Below are positions 14,956 to 22,729 of a stretch of DNA of 22,729 bases, one piece after another. The notes beneath the pieces were generated by a model. That model saw only the letters and a program-made list of their open reading frames with translations, had not been told where the DNA came from and ran no database searches. The translations under genes were made by a program, and so were the position numbers. Numbering within the stretch: position 1 is the stretch's first letter; the number at the start of each line of letters is the position of its first letter. The stretch is taken from the NCBI GenBank assembly GCA_002315795.1, contig DCIF01000095.1:1-22729 (forward strand), written 5' to 3'. This DNA comes from Bacteroidales bacterium UBA1733 (GTDB lineage Bacteria > Bacteroidota > Bacteroidia > Bacteroidales > UBA3663).

Positions 14956-16404
14956 ATGCAACAGAAAAGCTCTCTATCAACACGCATAGGATGGCTGATG
15001 ACCCTGGCAGGGGCCGTCAGTTGTCTTGTTTTCTTTCAGTGCTTCTATCCCTATCATCTGCAGCACCGTGAACAGACTATGCTCTTCCTGTGCAATGCTG
15101 ACTATATTGCACAGCAATATCCTATCGGGCAACGTGGATTTCTGTCACGGCTGATCGGAGATTTCCTACAACAGTTTTTTTATTATCTGGGAGCAGGACC
15201 GGCCATCGTGACAGTGCTGCTGACGCTGATTGGCGTGGCTGCCTATCAGTCTGTACGAGGTTTTTTTGGGGGCAGCAGAAGCATCATTCCCGCCTATGTA
15301 GTTGCTATTGTGCTGGTGTTGTGGGAAGGCAGTCGTGAGTGCCTGCCGGAATATCCGTTAGCCGCTACGGTACAGGTGCTCGGATGGCTGCTACTGTGCT
15401 GGCTGTCGACACTCCCTAAGACTCCAGAAGGAAAACAGGCACTTTCAGTCCCTTGCATTCTGGCAGGTGGTATCCTCTTTAACATAGGAGGACTCGAGAA
15501 TACCAAGCTTTATGGCAAGCCGGATATGACGCTGGAACACCAGTTGGCACTGGATGTGGAAGCCTCTTATGGCCATTGGGATAAAGTAGAAGAACTGACT
15601 CAGGAGAATCTGCCATATAACATTGACATCTACTATCATAACCTGGCAAAGGCCATGAAGAATCAACTGCCTCAAGGACTGTTTGAACGCTATCAAAATG
15701 GCGCTGACGGACTCTTCATGCCAGTAAATGAAAATGGCAATTTCTTCCTCTTCTCTGCCGCCGGTGAGGCCTGGTGGGCCTTAGGCGATCTGACCATGGC
15801 CGAACATGCAACGATGCTCGGAATGATCTTCTCTCCTCGCCACACAGGCACTCGCAATCTGCGTCGTCTAGCAGAGATTAACCTGGCAAAGGGCGACCAG
15901 CCTGCCGCTATGAAATACTTACGTCTATTGCAGCAAACCATAGCACACCGTGGTTGGGCAAAGACACGTATGGAGCAGACTGCTCCAACGGACTACCAAA
16001 CGGAAATGCAGTCTGCTTCTGATACACTGCGGCTCGCCACACAGATACAACGTTCTCTGCGAAATCTGTTGGATAGCCATCCGAATAATCTTCGTGCTAC
16101 CCAGTACCTGCTATGCTTGGATCTGCTCTATAAAGATATGATTTCGTTTGCCGATGATATTGAGCGATACGGCTTCGGCTCACATGAGCGCACCTATGAG
16201 GAAGCCATGCTAGTGGTGATGGCATCACGTCCAGAGATGCGTGACAAGTGGCATGACTTTGTTAGCAACGCCACCTATAATGATTTTCAAGAGTATAACA
16301 AACTATACGAACAGTCAAAGGGCAACCCGAAGATCATAAAACCTAAGTTTGGTCTGACATTCTGGTATTATATGCACTTTGGTGGCACTGGCACCAAACA
16401 ATAA
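14956..16404 (+). CDS. Short DUF6057-like membrane protein (module copy 3)
   Basis: A 482-residue paralogue, about 80-105 residues shorter than copies 1 and 2. Only about five membrane segments are visible (roughly 12-30, 79-97, 109-124, 133-152, 163-177), so about three C-terminal membrane segments are missing. The EQTMLFL motif after the first segment and the FLQQFFYYLGAG amphipathic stretch are kept. The acidic DEN motif before the fourth segment of the other copies is replaced by REC. The soluble half starts around SYGHW at residue 205 and retains LRRLAEINLAKGDQPAAMKY and an aromatic tail (FGLTFWYYMHF) like copy 2. The frame is intact, so this looks like a compact variant rather than a pseudogene. 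The partner lipoprotein gene starts nine bases later. Confidence 0.74.
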   Translation: MQQKSSLSTRIGWLMTLAGAVSCLVFFQCFYPYHLQHREQTMLFLCNADYIAQQYPIGQRGFLSRLIGDFLQQFFYYLGAGPAIVTVLLTLIGVAAYQSVRGFFGGSRSIIPAYVVAIVLVLWEGSRECLPEYPLAATVQVLGWLLLCWLSTLPKTPEGKQALSVPCILAGGILFNIGGLENTKLYGKPDMTLEHQLALDVEASYGHWDKVEELTQENLPYNIDIYYHNLAKAMKNQLPQGLFERYQNGADGLFMPVNENGNFFLFSAAGEAWWALGDLTMAEHATMLGMIFSPRHTGTRNLRRLAEINLAKGDQPAAMKYLRLLQQTIAHRGWAKTRMEQTAPTDYQTEMQSASDTLRLATQIQRSLRNLLDSHPNNLRATQYLLCLDLLYKDMISFADDIERYGFGSHERTYEEAMLVVMASRPEMRDKWHDFVSNATYNDFQEYNKLYEQSKGNPKIIKPKFGLTFWYYMHFGGTGTKQ

Positions 16405-16413
16405 AAGTGAATA

Positions 16414-17904
16414 ATGAGGATTATCACCAAAAAAAAACTGTTGCATTCTTGCCTACTGCTTCTTTTAGCAGCCTGCACTCCTACGCCACATGATATTCAG
16501 AAAGCGCAGGATCAAATGGTCATGTATCCAGACTATCAGGATGTCACAATTCCTTGCAATATTGCTCCACTCAACTTCCTATTGCGTGGCGACTATTCAG
16601 CAATTAATCTGCGCATTGAAAAGAATCAAACTTATCTCTATGAGCAAAGTGTCCGCGGTCATAAAATGATTATAGACGAAAAGAATTGGCATCAGATTAT
16701 CAGTCAATGTATCGGTGACAGCGCGAAGGTGACTATCACAGCAGAGAAGGACGGGAAGTGGTGGGAATACCCATCTTTCCATTGGTATTTCTCCGCGGAT
16801 AGCATTGACTCTTATATTACTTATCGCCTTATTGAACCCGGATATGAAGTATGGGACAAAGTTTGCATTGAAGAACGTAATATTGAGAACTTTGCAACAC
16901 GCACGTTAGCCGATGGAAAAGACTTGGGGAATCGTTGCATGAACTGCCATACTCATGGTGGCGACAAGGGACAATACAGCTTCTTCCACCTCCGTGGTGA
17001 AAAGGGCGGCACTGTACTAAATAGAGACGGCAAGCTGCGCAAAGTCACGCTGCGGACACCGGATATGAAAAGCGGAGCCGTATATGGAGACTGGCATCCA
17101 TCAGGCCAGTATGCCGTCTTTTCAGGCAATGTCATCATCCCGGCATTTCACTCTACAGAGAGTAAACGACTGGAAGTTTACGATACAATGTCAGACCTCT
17201 GTGTGGCCGACTTTGAACATAACCGCATGCTTTTCCCTGCGGTTGCAGACAATACACCTCAGACGCTGGAGACCTTTCCTTGCTTTTCAGCAGACGGACG
17301 ATCTATCTATTTCTGCACAGCTCCTAATCCTTGTGGTGACACCATCCCTACTGCACGTGATCTGCAAGATCATATCCAGGATTTACACTATTCCCTATGT
17401 CGAATAGATTTTTATCCGGAAGATGGCACTTTTGGTCATGAGATTGACATCATTTACAATGCCAGAGTTGAAGGCGGTTCTACCAATTTCCCTAAATGTT
17501 CACCAGATGGTAAGACGCTCTGCTTTACACGTTCTGACCATGGTACTTTCCCCATATGGCATAAAGAGTCAACACTGTGTTTTGTTGATTTGACAACAAA
17601 ACATGTAATAGACTCTGGCCAGAATGGAACCTACCACACCTGGAGCCACAATGGCCGATGGATAGCCTTTGCCTCAAAGAGAACCGACGGCCAATATGGT
17701 CGCATTTATTTCATGCATATTGGAAATGGGTACAATAACCAATATTCAAATAAACCATTAGTTTTGCCACAAGCAGATCCAGAAACAGACGATTGGAACC
17801 TACGTTCCTTTAATATTCCAGACCTCTCAACCCTGCCTGCTGTTTTTCACTCAAAAGATATAAAAGTATTATTAGAGGAGGTATCAGCGGAAAAATTTGA
17901 TTAA
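16414..17904 (+). CDS. CxxCH (heme c motif) Ig-like / PD40 beta-propeller lipoprotein (module copy 3)
   Basis: A 496-residue paralogue with lipobox LLAAC (Cys21, then Thr-Pro-Thr). It opens YPDYQDVTIP and IAPLNF like the others. CMNCH at residues 175-179 (bases 16936-16950) is the heme c motif. The following segment reads LRGEKGGT, so the histidine found here in copies 1 and 2 (KHGAT/EHGAT) is lysine and cannot be an obligatory heme ligand. Propeller marks are DWHPSGQYAVFS, FSADGRSIYF, CSPDGKTLCFT and TWSHNGRWIAFASKR, with FPIWHKEST keeping the other conserved histidine. It is the most diverged of the three, as is its membrane partner, which suggests the pair evolved together. No clear terminator follows; the region to 18060 is AT-rich and carries the next promoter. 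Function unknown. Confidence 0.8.
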   Translation: MRIITKKKLLHSCLLLLLAACTPTPHDIQKAQDQMVMYPDYQDVTIPCNIAPLNFLLRGDYSAINLRIEKNQTYLYEQSVRGHKMIIDEKNWHQIISQCIGDSAKVTITAEKDGKWWEYPSFHWYFSADSIDSYITYRLIEPGYEVWDKVCIEERNIENFATRTLADGKDLGNRCMNCHTHGGDKGQYSFFHLRGEKGGTVLNRDGKLRKVTLRTPDMKSGAVYGDWHPSGQYAVFSGNVIIPAFHSTESKRLEVYDTMSDLCVADFEHNRMLFPAVADNTPQTLETFPCFSADGRSIYFCTAPNPCGDTIPTARDLQDHIQDLHYSLCRIDFYPEDGTFGHEIDIIYNARVEGGSTNFPKCSPDGKTLCFTRSDHGTFPIWHKESTLCFVDLTTKHVIDSGQNGTYHTWSHNGRWIAFASKRTDGQYGRIYFMHIGNGYNNQYSNKPLVLPQADPETDDWNLRSFNIPDLSTLPAVFHSKDIKVLLEEVSAEKFD

Positions 17905-17935
17905 AGTATAGGTATTTTTTAACTATTACTGACAT

Positions 17936-17982
17936 AATTTTGCAAAATCACAATAATAAATAGTAATTTATTTCCATTATTG
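17936..17982. promoter_or_regulatory. AT-rich palindromic region upstream of the GH94 promoter
   Basis: ATTTTGCAAAAT at 17937-17948 is a perfect 12-base palindrome. CAATAAT (17951-17957) pairs with ATTATTG (17976-17982) as an inverted repeat covering the expected -33 position. The sequence TAATTTTGCAAAA (17935-17947) also occurs upstream of susC at 510-522. A shared operator or a tandem -7 box is possible, but the base composition makes chance matches easy. Confidence 0.3.
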
Positions 17983-18002
17983 TCCATTTTTGATTACCTT
18001 TG
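17971..18002 (+). promoter_or_regulatory. Candidate promoter of the GH94-GH9-GH5 operon
   Basis: TACCTTTG at 17995-18002 fits the Bacteroidetes -7 box, and TTTC at 17971-17974, 20 bases upstream, is one mismatch from the -33 TTTG. The predicted start near 18008 gives a leader of about 53 bases to the ATG at 18061. Confidence 0.62.
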
Positions 18003-18060
18003 CACACACTTTATTACAATACCTCTATATACGACAATCACTAATAAACACTAAAGCATA

Positions 18061-20565
18061 ATGGAATCACAAGTTTTTGGTCATTTTGATGATGCAAGCC
18101 GCGAGTTTGTCATCACCAATCCTGCTACCCCATTCCCATGGATTAACTACCTTGGCAATGAGGATTTCTTTGGTCTTGTCAGCAACACCGCTGGTGGTTA
18201 TAACTTCTATAAGGACGCAAAGTTCCGTCGCATCACCCGTTATCGTTACAATGGTGTACCGATGGACAATGGCGGACGTTATTTCTATATCAATGACAAC
18301 GGTACGGTTTGGAATCCAGGTTGGAAGCCTTGTAAGACTCCACTCGACTTCTACGAGTGCCGTCATGGTATGAACTACACGCGCATCACTGGCAAGAAGA
18401 ACGGCATCCAGGCCAGCGTCCTCTATTTCGTACCTCTCAAAACCTGGGCAGAGATCCAGAAAGTCACTCTGACCAATGAGACTAGCGAGACCAAGACGAT
18501 CAAGCTCTTCTCTTTCGCTGAGTGGTGTCTCTGGAATGCTGCTACCGATATGGAGAACTTCCAGCGTAACTGGTCAACTGGTGAGGTAGAGATTGACAAG
18601 GCAGACAATAAGACGGTCATCTATCATAAGACCGAATATAAGGAGCGTCGTGACCACTACTCATACTACGCATTGGCCAACGCTGCTGCTGATGGCTATG
18701 ACACCGATCGTGAGAGTTTCATCGGCCTCTACAACGAGTTTGCAGATCCTCAGTGCGTCATGGCTGGTAAGCCAGCTAACTCACTGGCTCATGGCTGGTC
18801 TCCTATCGCTTCGCATTACGTAGAAGTCACTCTCGCTCCAGGTGAGAGCAAGGACTATATCTTCATCCTCGGCTATGTAGAGAACAAGCAGGAGGAGAAG
18901 TTCTGCAAGGAAGACTTGGCTCGCAAGCAGTCTGGCGAGCTCATCACCTCACAGGACTCAGACGTTACTTTTGTTAACAAGGCTAAGGCTAAGGCTTGTA
19001 TTGAGAAGTTCTCTTCCGTAGAAGCTGTTGATGCTGCATATCGTGAGCTCGCTCTCATGTGGGATGCCTTGCTCGATAAGTACGTTGTCAAGAGCGATGA
19101 CGAGCGCCTCAACCGTATGGTCAACATCTGGAGCCAGTATCAGTGTATGATCACCTTCAACTTCTCTCGTTCAGCTTCATTCTTCGAGAGCGGTGTTGGC
19201 CGTGGCATGGGCTTCCGCGATTCTAACCAGGACCTCGTAGGTTTCGTACATCAGGTTCCAAGCCGTGCACGTGAACGTATCATCGATATTGCCTCTACTC
19301 AGTTCCCTGACGGTGGTTGCTACCACCAGTACCAGCCACTCACCAAGCATGGCAACAACGACATCGGCGGCGGCTTCAACGACGATCCATGCTGGCTCAT
19401 CTTCGGTACTGTAGCTTATATCAAGGAGACTGGCGACTTCTCAATCCTTGACGAGCCAGTGCCATTCGACAACAAGGTCGGCAGCGAGGTTTCTCTCTTC
19501 GAGCACCTCAAGATTTCGTTCAACCACGTTGTGGAGAACCTCGGTCCTCACATGTTGCCACTCATCGGCCGTGCTGACTGGAACGACTGCCTGAACCTCA
19601 ACTGCTTCTCATGGGATCCTAATGAGAGCTTCCAGACCACTGAGAACAATTCGGTTGGCTCTAAGGCTGAGTCACTGATGATTGCAGGTCTCTTTGTCGT
19701 AACCGGCAAGGATTACGTTGAGCTCTGTAAGCAGATTGGCAAAGCCGACGAGGCTGCACGTGCTCAGAAATGCATCGACTCAATGGTCGAGGCCGTCAAG
19801 AAGCATGGCTGGGACGGCGAATGGTACCTCCGTGCATACGACTTCTATGGCAACAAGATCGGTTCGAACGAGTGTGAGGAAGGCAAGATCTTCATCGAGA
19901 GCCAGGGCTTCTGTACGATGGCTGGTATCGGTCTCGAAGAGGGCATGGTCGATAAGGCTATTGACTCTTGTAAGAAGTATCTCGACTGCGAGCACGGTAT
20001 GGTGCTCAATAACCCTGCATATACCACTTATCATGTTGAGATGGGTGAGATCTCTTCTTATCCTGCTGGCTATAAGGAGAATGCCGGCATCTTCTGTCAC
20101 AACAATCCATGGGTTATCATCGGTGAGACCGTCGCGGGCCGTGGTGAGGATGCATGGGAACTCTTCCGTAAGATCTCTCCAATGTGGCTGAAGGATCAGA
20201 AGCTCCACAAGGTAGAACCTTACGTAAACTGTCAGATGGTAGCAGGCAAGGATGCCGCTAAACCAGGTGAGGGCAAGAACTCATGGCTCACTGGTACAGC
20301 TGCCTGGATGTGGCTCACCGTCAGCCAGTATCTCCTCGGCATCAAGCCTACCTACGATGGCATCATGGTCGATCCTTGTCTGCCAGCAGATATCAAGGAG
20401 TACAGCGTGAAGCGTGTGCTTCGTGGTGTGGAGTATGACATCACCGTCAAGAACCTCAGTGGTGCTCAGAAGGGGGTCAAGAGCATGACCGTCGATGGTG
20501 TAGCTGTAGAAGGCAACATCGTGAAGGCTGCTCCTGGCAAGCACACCGTAGAGGTTATCATGTAA
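18061..20565 (+). CDS. GH94 cellobiose phosphorylase
   Basis: An 834-residue cytoplasmic enzyme (no signal peptide) that should convert cellobiose plus phosphate into alpha-glucose-1-phosphate and glucose, saving one ATP per disaccharide. The start shows the family pattern [36 protein letters not shown] and [20 protein letters not shown]. The (alpha/alpha)6 catalytic domain holds [19 protein letters not shown] and [18 protein letters not shown], where the aspartate of WND (residue 509) is expected to be the general acid. The length fits cellobiose phosphorylase (about 810-840) rather than cellodextrin phosphorylase (near 980). It is first in an operon with the secreted GH9 and GH5 enzymes. 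Codon use is strongly biased (mostly AAG, CTC, ATC, GGC), unlike the three modules upstream, which suggests high expression. Confidence 0.92.
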   Translation: MESQVFGHFDDASREFVITNPATPFPWINYLGNEDFFGLVSNTAGGYNFYKDAKFRRITRYRYNGVPMDNGGRYFYINDNGTVWNPGWKPCKTPLDFYECRHGMNYTRITGKKNGIQASVLYFVPLKTWAEIQKVTLTNETSETKTIKLFSFAEWCLWNAATDMENFQRNWSTGEVEIDKADNKTVIYHKTEYKERRDHYSYYALANAAADGYDTDRESFIGLYNEFADPQCVMAGKPANSLAHGWSPIASHYVEVTLAPGESKDYIFILGYVENKQEEKFCKEDLARKQSGELITSQDSDVTFVNKAKAKACIEKFSSVEAVDAAYRELALMWDALLDKYVVKSDDERLNRMVNIWSQYQCMITFNFSRSASFFESGVGRGMGFRDSNQDLVGFVHQVPSRARERIIDIASTQFPDGGCYHQYQPLTKHGNNDIGGGFNDDPCWLIFGTVAYIKETGDFSILDEPVPFDNKVGSEVSLFEHLKISFNHVVENLGPHMLPLIGRADWNDCLNLNCFSWDPNESFQTTENNSVGSKAESLMIAGLFVVTGKDYVELCKQIGKADEAARAQKCIDSMVEAVKKHGWDGEWYLRAYDFYGNKIGSNECEEGKIFIESQGFCTMAGIGLEEGMVDKAIDSCKKYLDCEHGMVLNNPAYTTYHVEMGEISSYPAGYKENAGIFCHNNPWVIIGETVAGRGEDAWELFRKISPMWLKDQKLHKVEPYVNCQMVAGKDAAKPGEGKNSWLTGTAAWMWLTVSQYLLGIKPTYDGIMVDPCLPADIKEYSVKRVLRGVEYDITVKNLSGAQKGVKSMTVDGVAVEGNIVKAAPGKHTVEVIM

Positions 20566-20576
20566 TTTCGAATTCA

Positions 20577-20615
20577 GACAGAAGAGCAGAAGTTATGTTC
20601 TTTTGTTCTTCTGTC
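20577..20615 (+). repeat. Long hairpin between GH94 and GH9 genes
   Basis: GACAGAAGAGCAGAAG (20577-20592) can pair with CTTTTGTTCTTCTGTC (20600-20615) over 16 positions with two G-U wobbles and a seven-base loop. It ends 14 bases before the GH9 ATG. It is followed by A, not T, so it is not a canonical terminator. An mRNA processing, stabilising or attenuating element between a cytoplasmic and a secreted enzyme gene is plausible. Confidence 0.7.
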
Positions 20616-20629
20616 AAAAATACAATACA

Positions 20630-22366
20630 ATGAGAAAAACAACAATTCTTTGTGCCGGTCTTTTACTCGCAGCTGTGAGCTCCTGTACCAAAGAGGTGGC
20701 TCCAGAGGGTCAGCCAATACAAGTCAACCAAGTTGGTTACTATCCTAATGCAGAGAAGACTGCTGCCATCGAGCAGGAAGGAGTAAGCGAGAAATATACG
20801 CTGACCGATGCAGCAGGCAAGACCGTATGGGAAGGACAGGCCGTTCGCCAGGGTGTCAGTCCTTGGTCTGGCAAGACTCGTACTATCATTGATTTCAGTA
20901 GCGTAACCACTCCAGGCACTTACACTCTCCATGCAGGGCCTTATGCTCAGCAGGTAGTCATTGCAGATCATGCTGTGGCAGACGTAGCCAAGGCAGGCAT
21001 GCAGGCTTTCTACCTGCAGCGTACTGGCATGGAGATTGAGGAACAGTATGCCGGAGTGTATGCACGTCCTGCTGCACATCCTGACACTTTGGTATATGTA
21101 CATCCAAGTGCTGCATCAAAGAGTCGTCCTGCTGGCACCGTGATTTCTTCTCCTTATGGTTGGTATGATGCCGGTGATTTCAACAAGTATATCGTCAATT
21201 CTGGTTTCACCATCGGTTTGATGCTCGATGCATACGCTCAAGCTCCTGATTATTTTAATAATATGAAGCTTGAGATTCCTGAAAATCAGAACAACACTGC
21301 AGACTTCCTTGATGAGATCATGTACAATCTCAAATGGATGATCACCATGCAGGATCCTGAAGATGGTGGTGTATATCATAAGCTGACAACCCCAAGCTTC
21401 GAGGCTTTCATTATGCCAATTGAGGCCAAGCAGCCACGTTATGTAGTACAGAAAACCACTTGTGCATCTCTTGACTTTGCAGCAACGTTAGCTCAGGCTG
21501 CTCGTGTTTACAAAGATACCGAATATGCAGACTTTGCTCCTGCAGCTATTGCAGCGGCAGAGAAAGCTTACCAGTGGGCCTTCAAGAACCCAAGCATCAT
21601 GTATCGACAGAATGAGATGAACGAGAAGTACGAACCAAAGATCTTCACAGGTGCATACGATGACGAGGATCCGACCGACGAGTTCTTCTGGGCCGCTACA
21701 GAGCTTTATCTGGCTACTGGCAAAGAGGTTTACCTCAAAGACGCCAAAGCATACGCTCCAAAATGGTTTGCAGTTCCAGTATGGGGACAGATTAGCGGAC
21801 TTGCCACCTTCGAGTGGATCAATGCTGGTAACACCGAGATGATGGAGCTTCTTACTCCTGGCTTGATCGAATATGCAGACCAGCAGCTCAGCACTACAGC
21901 AACCTCTTGTTTCAATAGTCCATTTGGCAATACTCCTGCTAATTTCCACTGGGCAAGTATTCCTGAAAGCTGCTGTGGCATGGGTATCTGTCTCATGTAT
22001 GCTTATAAGCTCACTGGTGATAAGAAATATCTGGAGGGTGCACTGCAGAACATTGACTACATGCTTGGCCGTAACGCTGTCGGTTATTGCTTCGTTACTA
22101 GTTTTGGCACCAAGCCAGTGATGCATCCACATCAGCGTCTTTCTGCTGCCGATGGCATCGAAGCACCACTTCCTGGCTTCCTCTCTGGCGGTCCTAACCA
22201 TGGCCAGCAGGATATTGCCACCGTACAGGCCACCTATCCTTCAAATCATCCTGACGAGTCTTATCTCGACAACGAGAACAGCTACGCCAGCAATGAGATT
22301 GCAATCAATTGGAATGCTTATCTCGTAGCTCTCACCGGTTGGGTAGATGCTGAGATGAGCAAGTAA
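20630..22366 (+). CDS. GH9 endoglucanase lipoprotein with N-terminal Ig-like domain
   Basis: A 578-residue cellulase that cuts beta-1,4-glucan by inversion. The ATG at 20630 is chosen over an upstream TTG at 20603 because the latter lies inside the hairpin and would put nine residues before an ordinary lipoprotein signal (MRKTTILCAGLLLAAVSSC, lipidated Cys19). Residues about 29-112 are the Ig-like CelD_N domain (IQVNQVGYYPNAEKTAAI). The (alpha/alpha)6 GH9 domain follows, with YDAGDFNKY at 179-187 (catalytic base region, Asp180/Asp183), HPHQR at 499-503, and DNENSYASNEIAINW at 547-561, where Glu556 is the expected general acid. No carbohydrate-binding module or type IX secretion tail is present. 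The lipid anchor suggests it acts at the cell envelope, delivering oligosaccharides to the SusC/D-type importer. Confidence 0.92.
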   Translation: MRKTTILCAGLLLAAVSSCTKEVAPEGQPIQVNQVGYYPNAEKTAAIEQEGVSEKYTLTDAAGKTVWEGQAVRQGVSPWSGKTRTIIDFSSVTTPGTYTLHAGPYAQQVVIADHAVADVAKAGMQAFYLQRTGMEIEEQYAGVYARPAAHPDTLVYVHPSAASKSRPAGTVISSPYGWYDAGDFNKYIVNSGFTIGLMLDAYAQAPDYFNNMKLEIPENQNNTADFLDEIMYNLKWMITMQDPEDGGVYHKLTTPSFEAFIMPIEAKQPRYVVQKTTCASLDFAATLAQAARVYKDTEYADFAPAAIAAAEKAYQWAFKNPSIMYRQNEMNEKYEPKIFTGAYDDEDPTDEFFWAATELYLATGKEVYLKDAKAYAPKWFAVPVWGQISGLATFEWINAGNTEMMELLTPGLIEYADQQLSTTATSCFNSPFGNTPANFHWASIPESCCGMGICLMYAYKLTGDKKYLEGALQNIDYMLGRNAVGYCFVTSFGTKPVMHPHQRLSAADGIEAPLPGFLSGGPNHGQQDIATVQATYPSNHPDESYLDNENSYASNEIAINWNAYLVALTGWVDAEMSK

Positions 22367-22385
22367 AATATTAATATTTGAATAA

Positions 22386-22729
22386 ATGAAAAGAATAGCA
22401 TTGGCATCATTTCTTGCCTGTTCAATTTTCGCGCTTCATGCTCAGATTACAGAGACGGCAACTGATGCAGTAAAGAATATGGGTCTTGGCTGGAACCTCG
22501 GCAATACTCTTGATGCAAATTCAGGTACCGGCACAGACATCACTGCTGCTTCCTATTGGGGACAGCAGGGAGTTGAATCTGAGACCTGCTGGGGACAGCC
22601 TACCACCACTCCTGAACTCATCAAGATGATGAAAGAAGCAGGATTCGGAGCTATCCGCGTTCCTGTGACTTGGTACAACCACATGGATAAAGACGGGAAA
22701 GTGGATGCTGCATGGATGAAACGTGTTCA
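22386..22729 (+). CDS. Secreted GH5 endoglucanase, N-terminal part (cut by window edge)
   Basis: The frame opens with ATG at 22386, 19 bases after the GH9 stop, and runs open to the edge (114 codons). MKRIALASFLACSIFALHAQ is a signal peptide likely cleaved after the Ala of HAQ; no lipobox is seen. The mature start carries NMGLGWNLGNTLDA, then ESETCWGQPTTTPELIKMMK, AGFGAIRVPVTWYNHM and DKDGKVDAAW. This is the GH5 entry region (first beta-strand WNLGNTLD, then the RVPVTW strand with its conserved arginine), closest in my memory to subfamily GH5_4 cellulases and xyloglucanases. The catalytic glutamates lie beyond the window. It is the third gene of the GH94-GH9-GH5 operon. Confidence 0.88.
   Translation, partial: MKRIALASFLACSIFALHAQITETATDAVKNMGLGWNLGNTLDANSGTGTDITAASYWGQQGVESETCWGQPTTTPELIKMMKEAGFGAIRVPVTWYNHMDKDGKVDAAWMKRV

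Noticed and set aside
20577..20615. Intrinsic terminator between GH94 and GH9
   Set aside because: The stem is strong but is followed by AAAAATACAATACA, not a T-run, and the GH9 gene starts 14 bases later without a promoter of its own that I can see.
20603..20629. TTG start extending the GH9 enzyme by nine residues
   Set aside because: It lies within the 3' arm of the hairpin and would precede a complete lipoprotein signal peptide that begins at the ATG at 20630.
21488..22201. 237-codon open frame on the minus strand inside the GH9 gene
   Set aside because: It is antisense to conserved GH9 catalytic sequence and has no signal, motif or promoter of its own.

Overview
The window looks like a Bacteroidales genome, most likely a Prevotella-type gut or rumen polysaccharide degrader. 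The grounds are a SusC/SusD pair, many lipoprotein signal peptides, A-rich leaders without Shine-Dalgarno sites, and Bacteroidetes promoters (TTTG, 20 bases, TAnnTTTG). No mobile element, tRNA, rRNA or CRISPR array was seen.

Layout. (1) 1-249 is the C-terminal end of a GH5_7-type beta-mannanase, followed by a 40-base perfect palindrome and an intrinsic terminator. (2) 336-784 is an AT-rich regulatory stretch. (3) 785-7420 is a polysaccharide-uptake operon: SusC-like porin, SusD-like lipoprotein, and a third surface lipoprotein with an internal tandem duplication, closed by a strong terminator at 7438-7486. (4) 7516-17904 holds three paralogous copies of an uncharacterised two-gene module. Each copy has a polytopic membrane protein with a helical-repeat tail (DUF6057-like), followed directly by a lipoprotein with an Ig-like N-terminus, one CxxCH heme-c motif and a PD40/TolB-like beta-propeller. 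Copy 1 is on +, copy 2 on - (with a DUF4369-type lipoprotein as third gene), and copy 3 on + again. Copies 2 and 3 diverge from back-to-back promoters, and all three copies have near-identical promoter elements. (5) 18061 to the right edge is a cellulose or beta-glucan operon: cytoplasmic GH94 cellobiose phosphorylase, GH9 endoglucanase lipoprotein, and a GH5 cellulase cut by the window edge.

Inferred workflow: surface GH9/GH5 enzymes cut beta-1,4-glucan, the SusC/D/third-lipoprotein complex binds and imports oligosaccharides, and GH94 phosphorolyses cellobiose to glucose-1-phosphate plus glucose. The three DUF6057/CxxCH-propeller modules between these two operons are the undescribed part. 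Their repeated strict pairing, conserved heme-binding motif and shared promoters suggest an envelope redox or sensing complex. Its function cannot be read from sequence alone.
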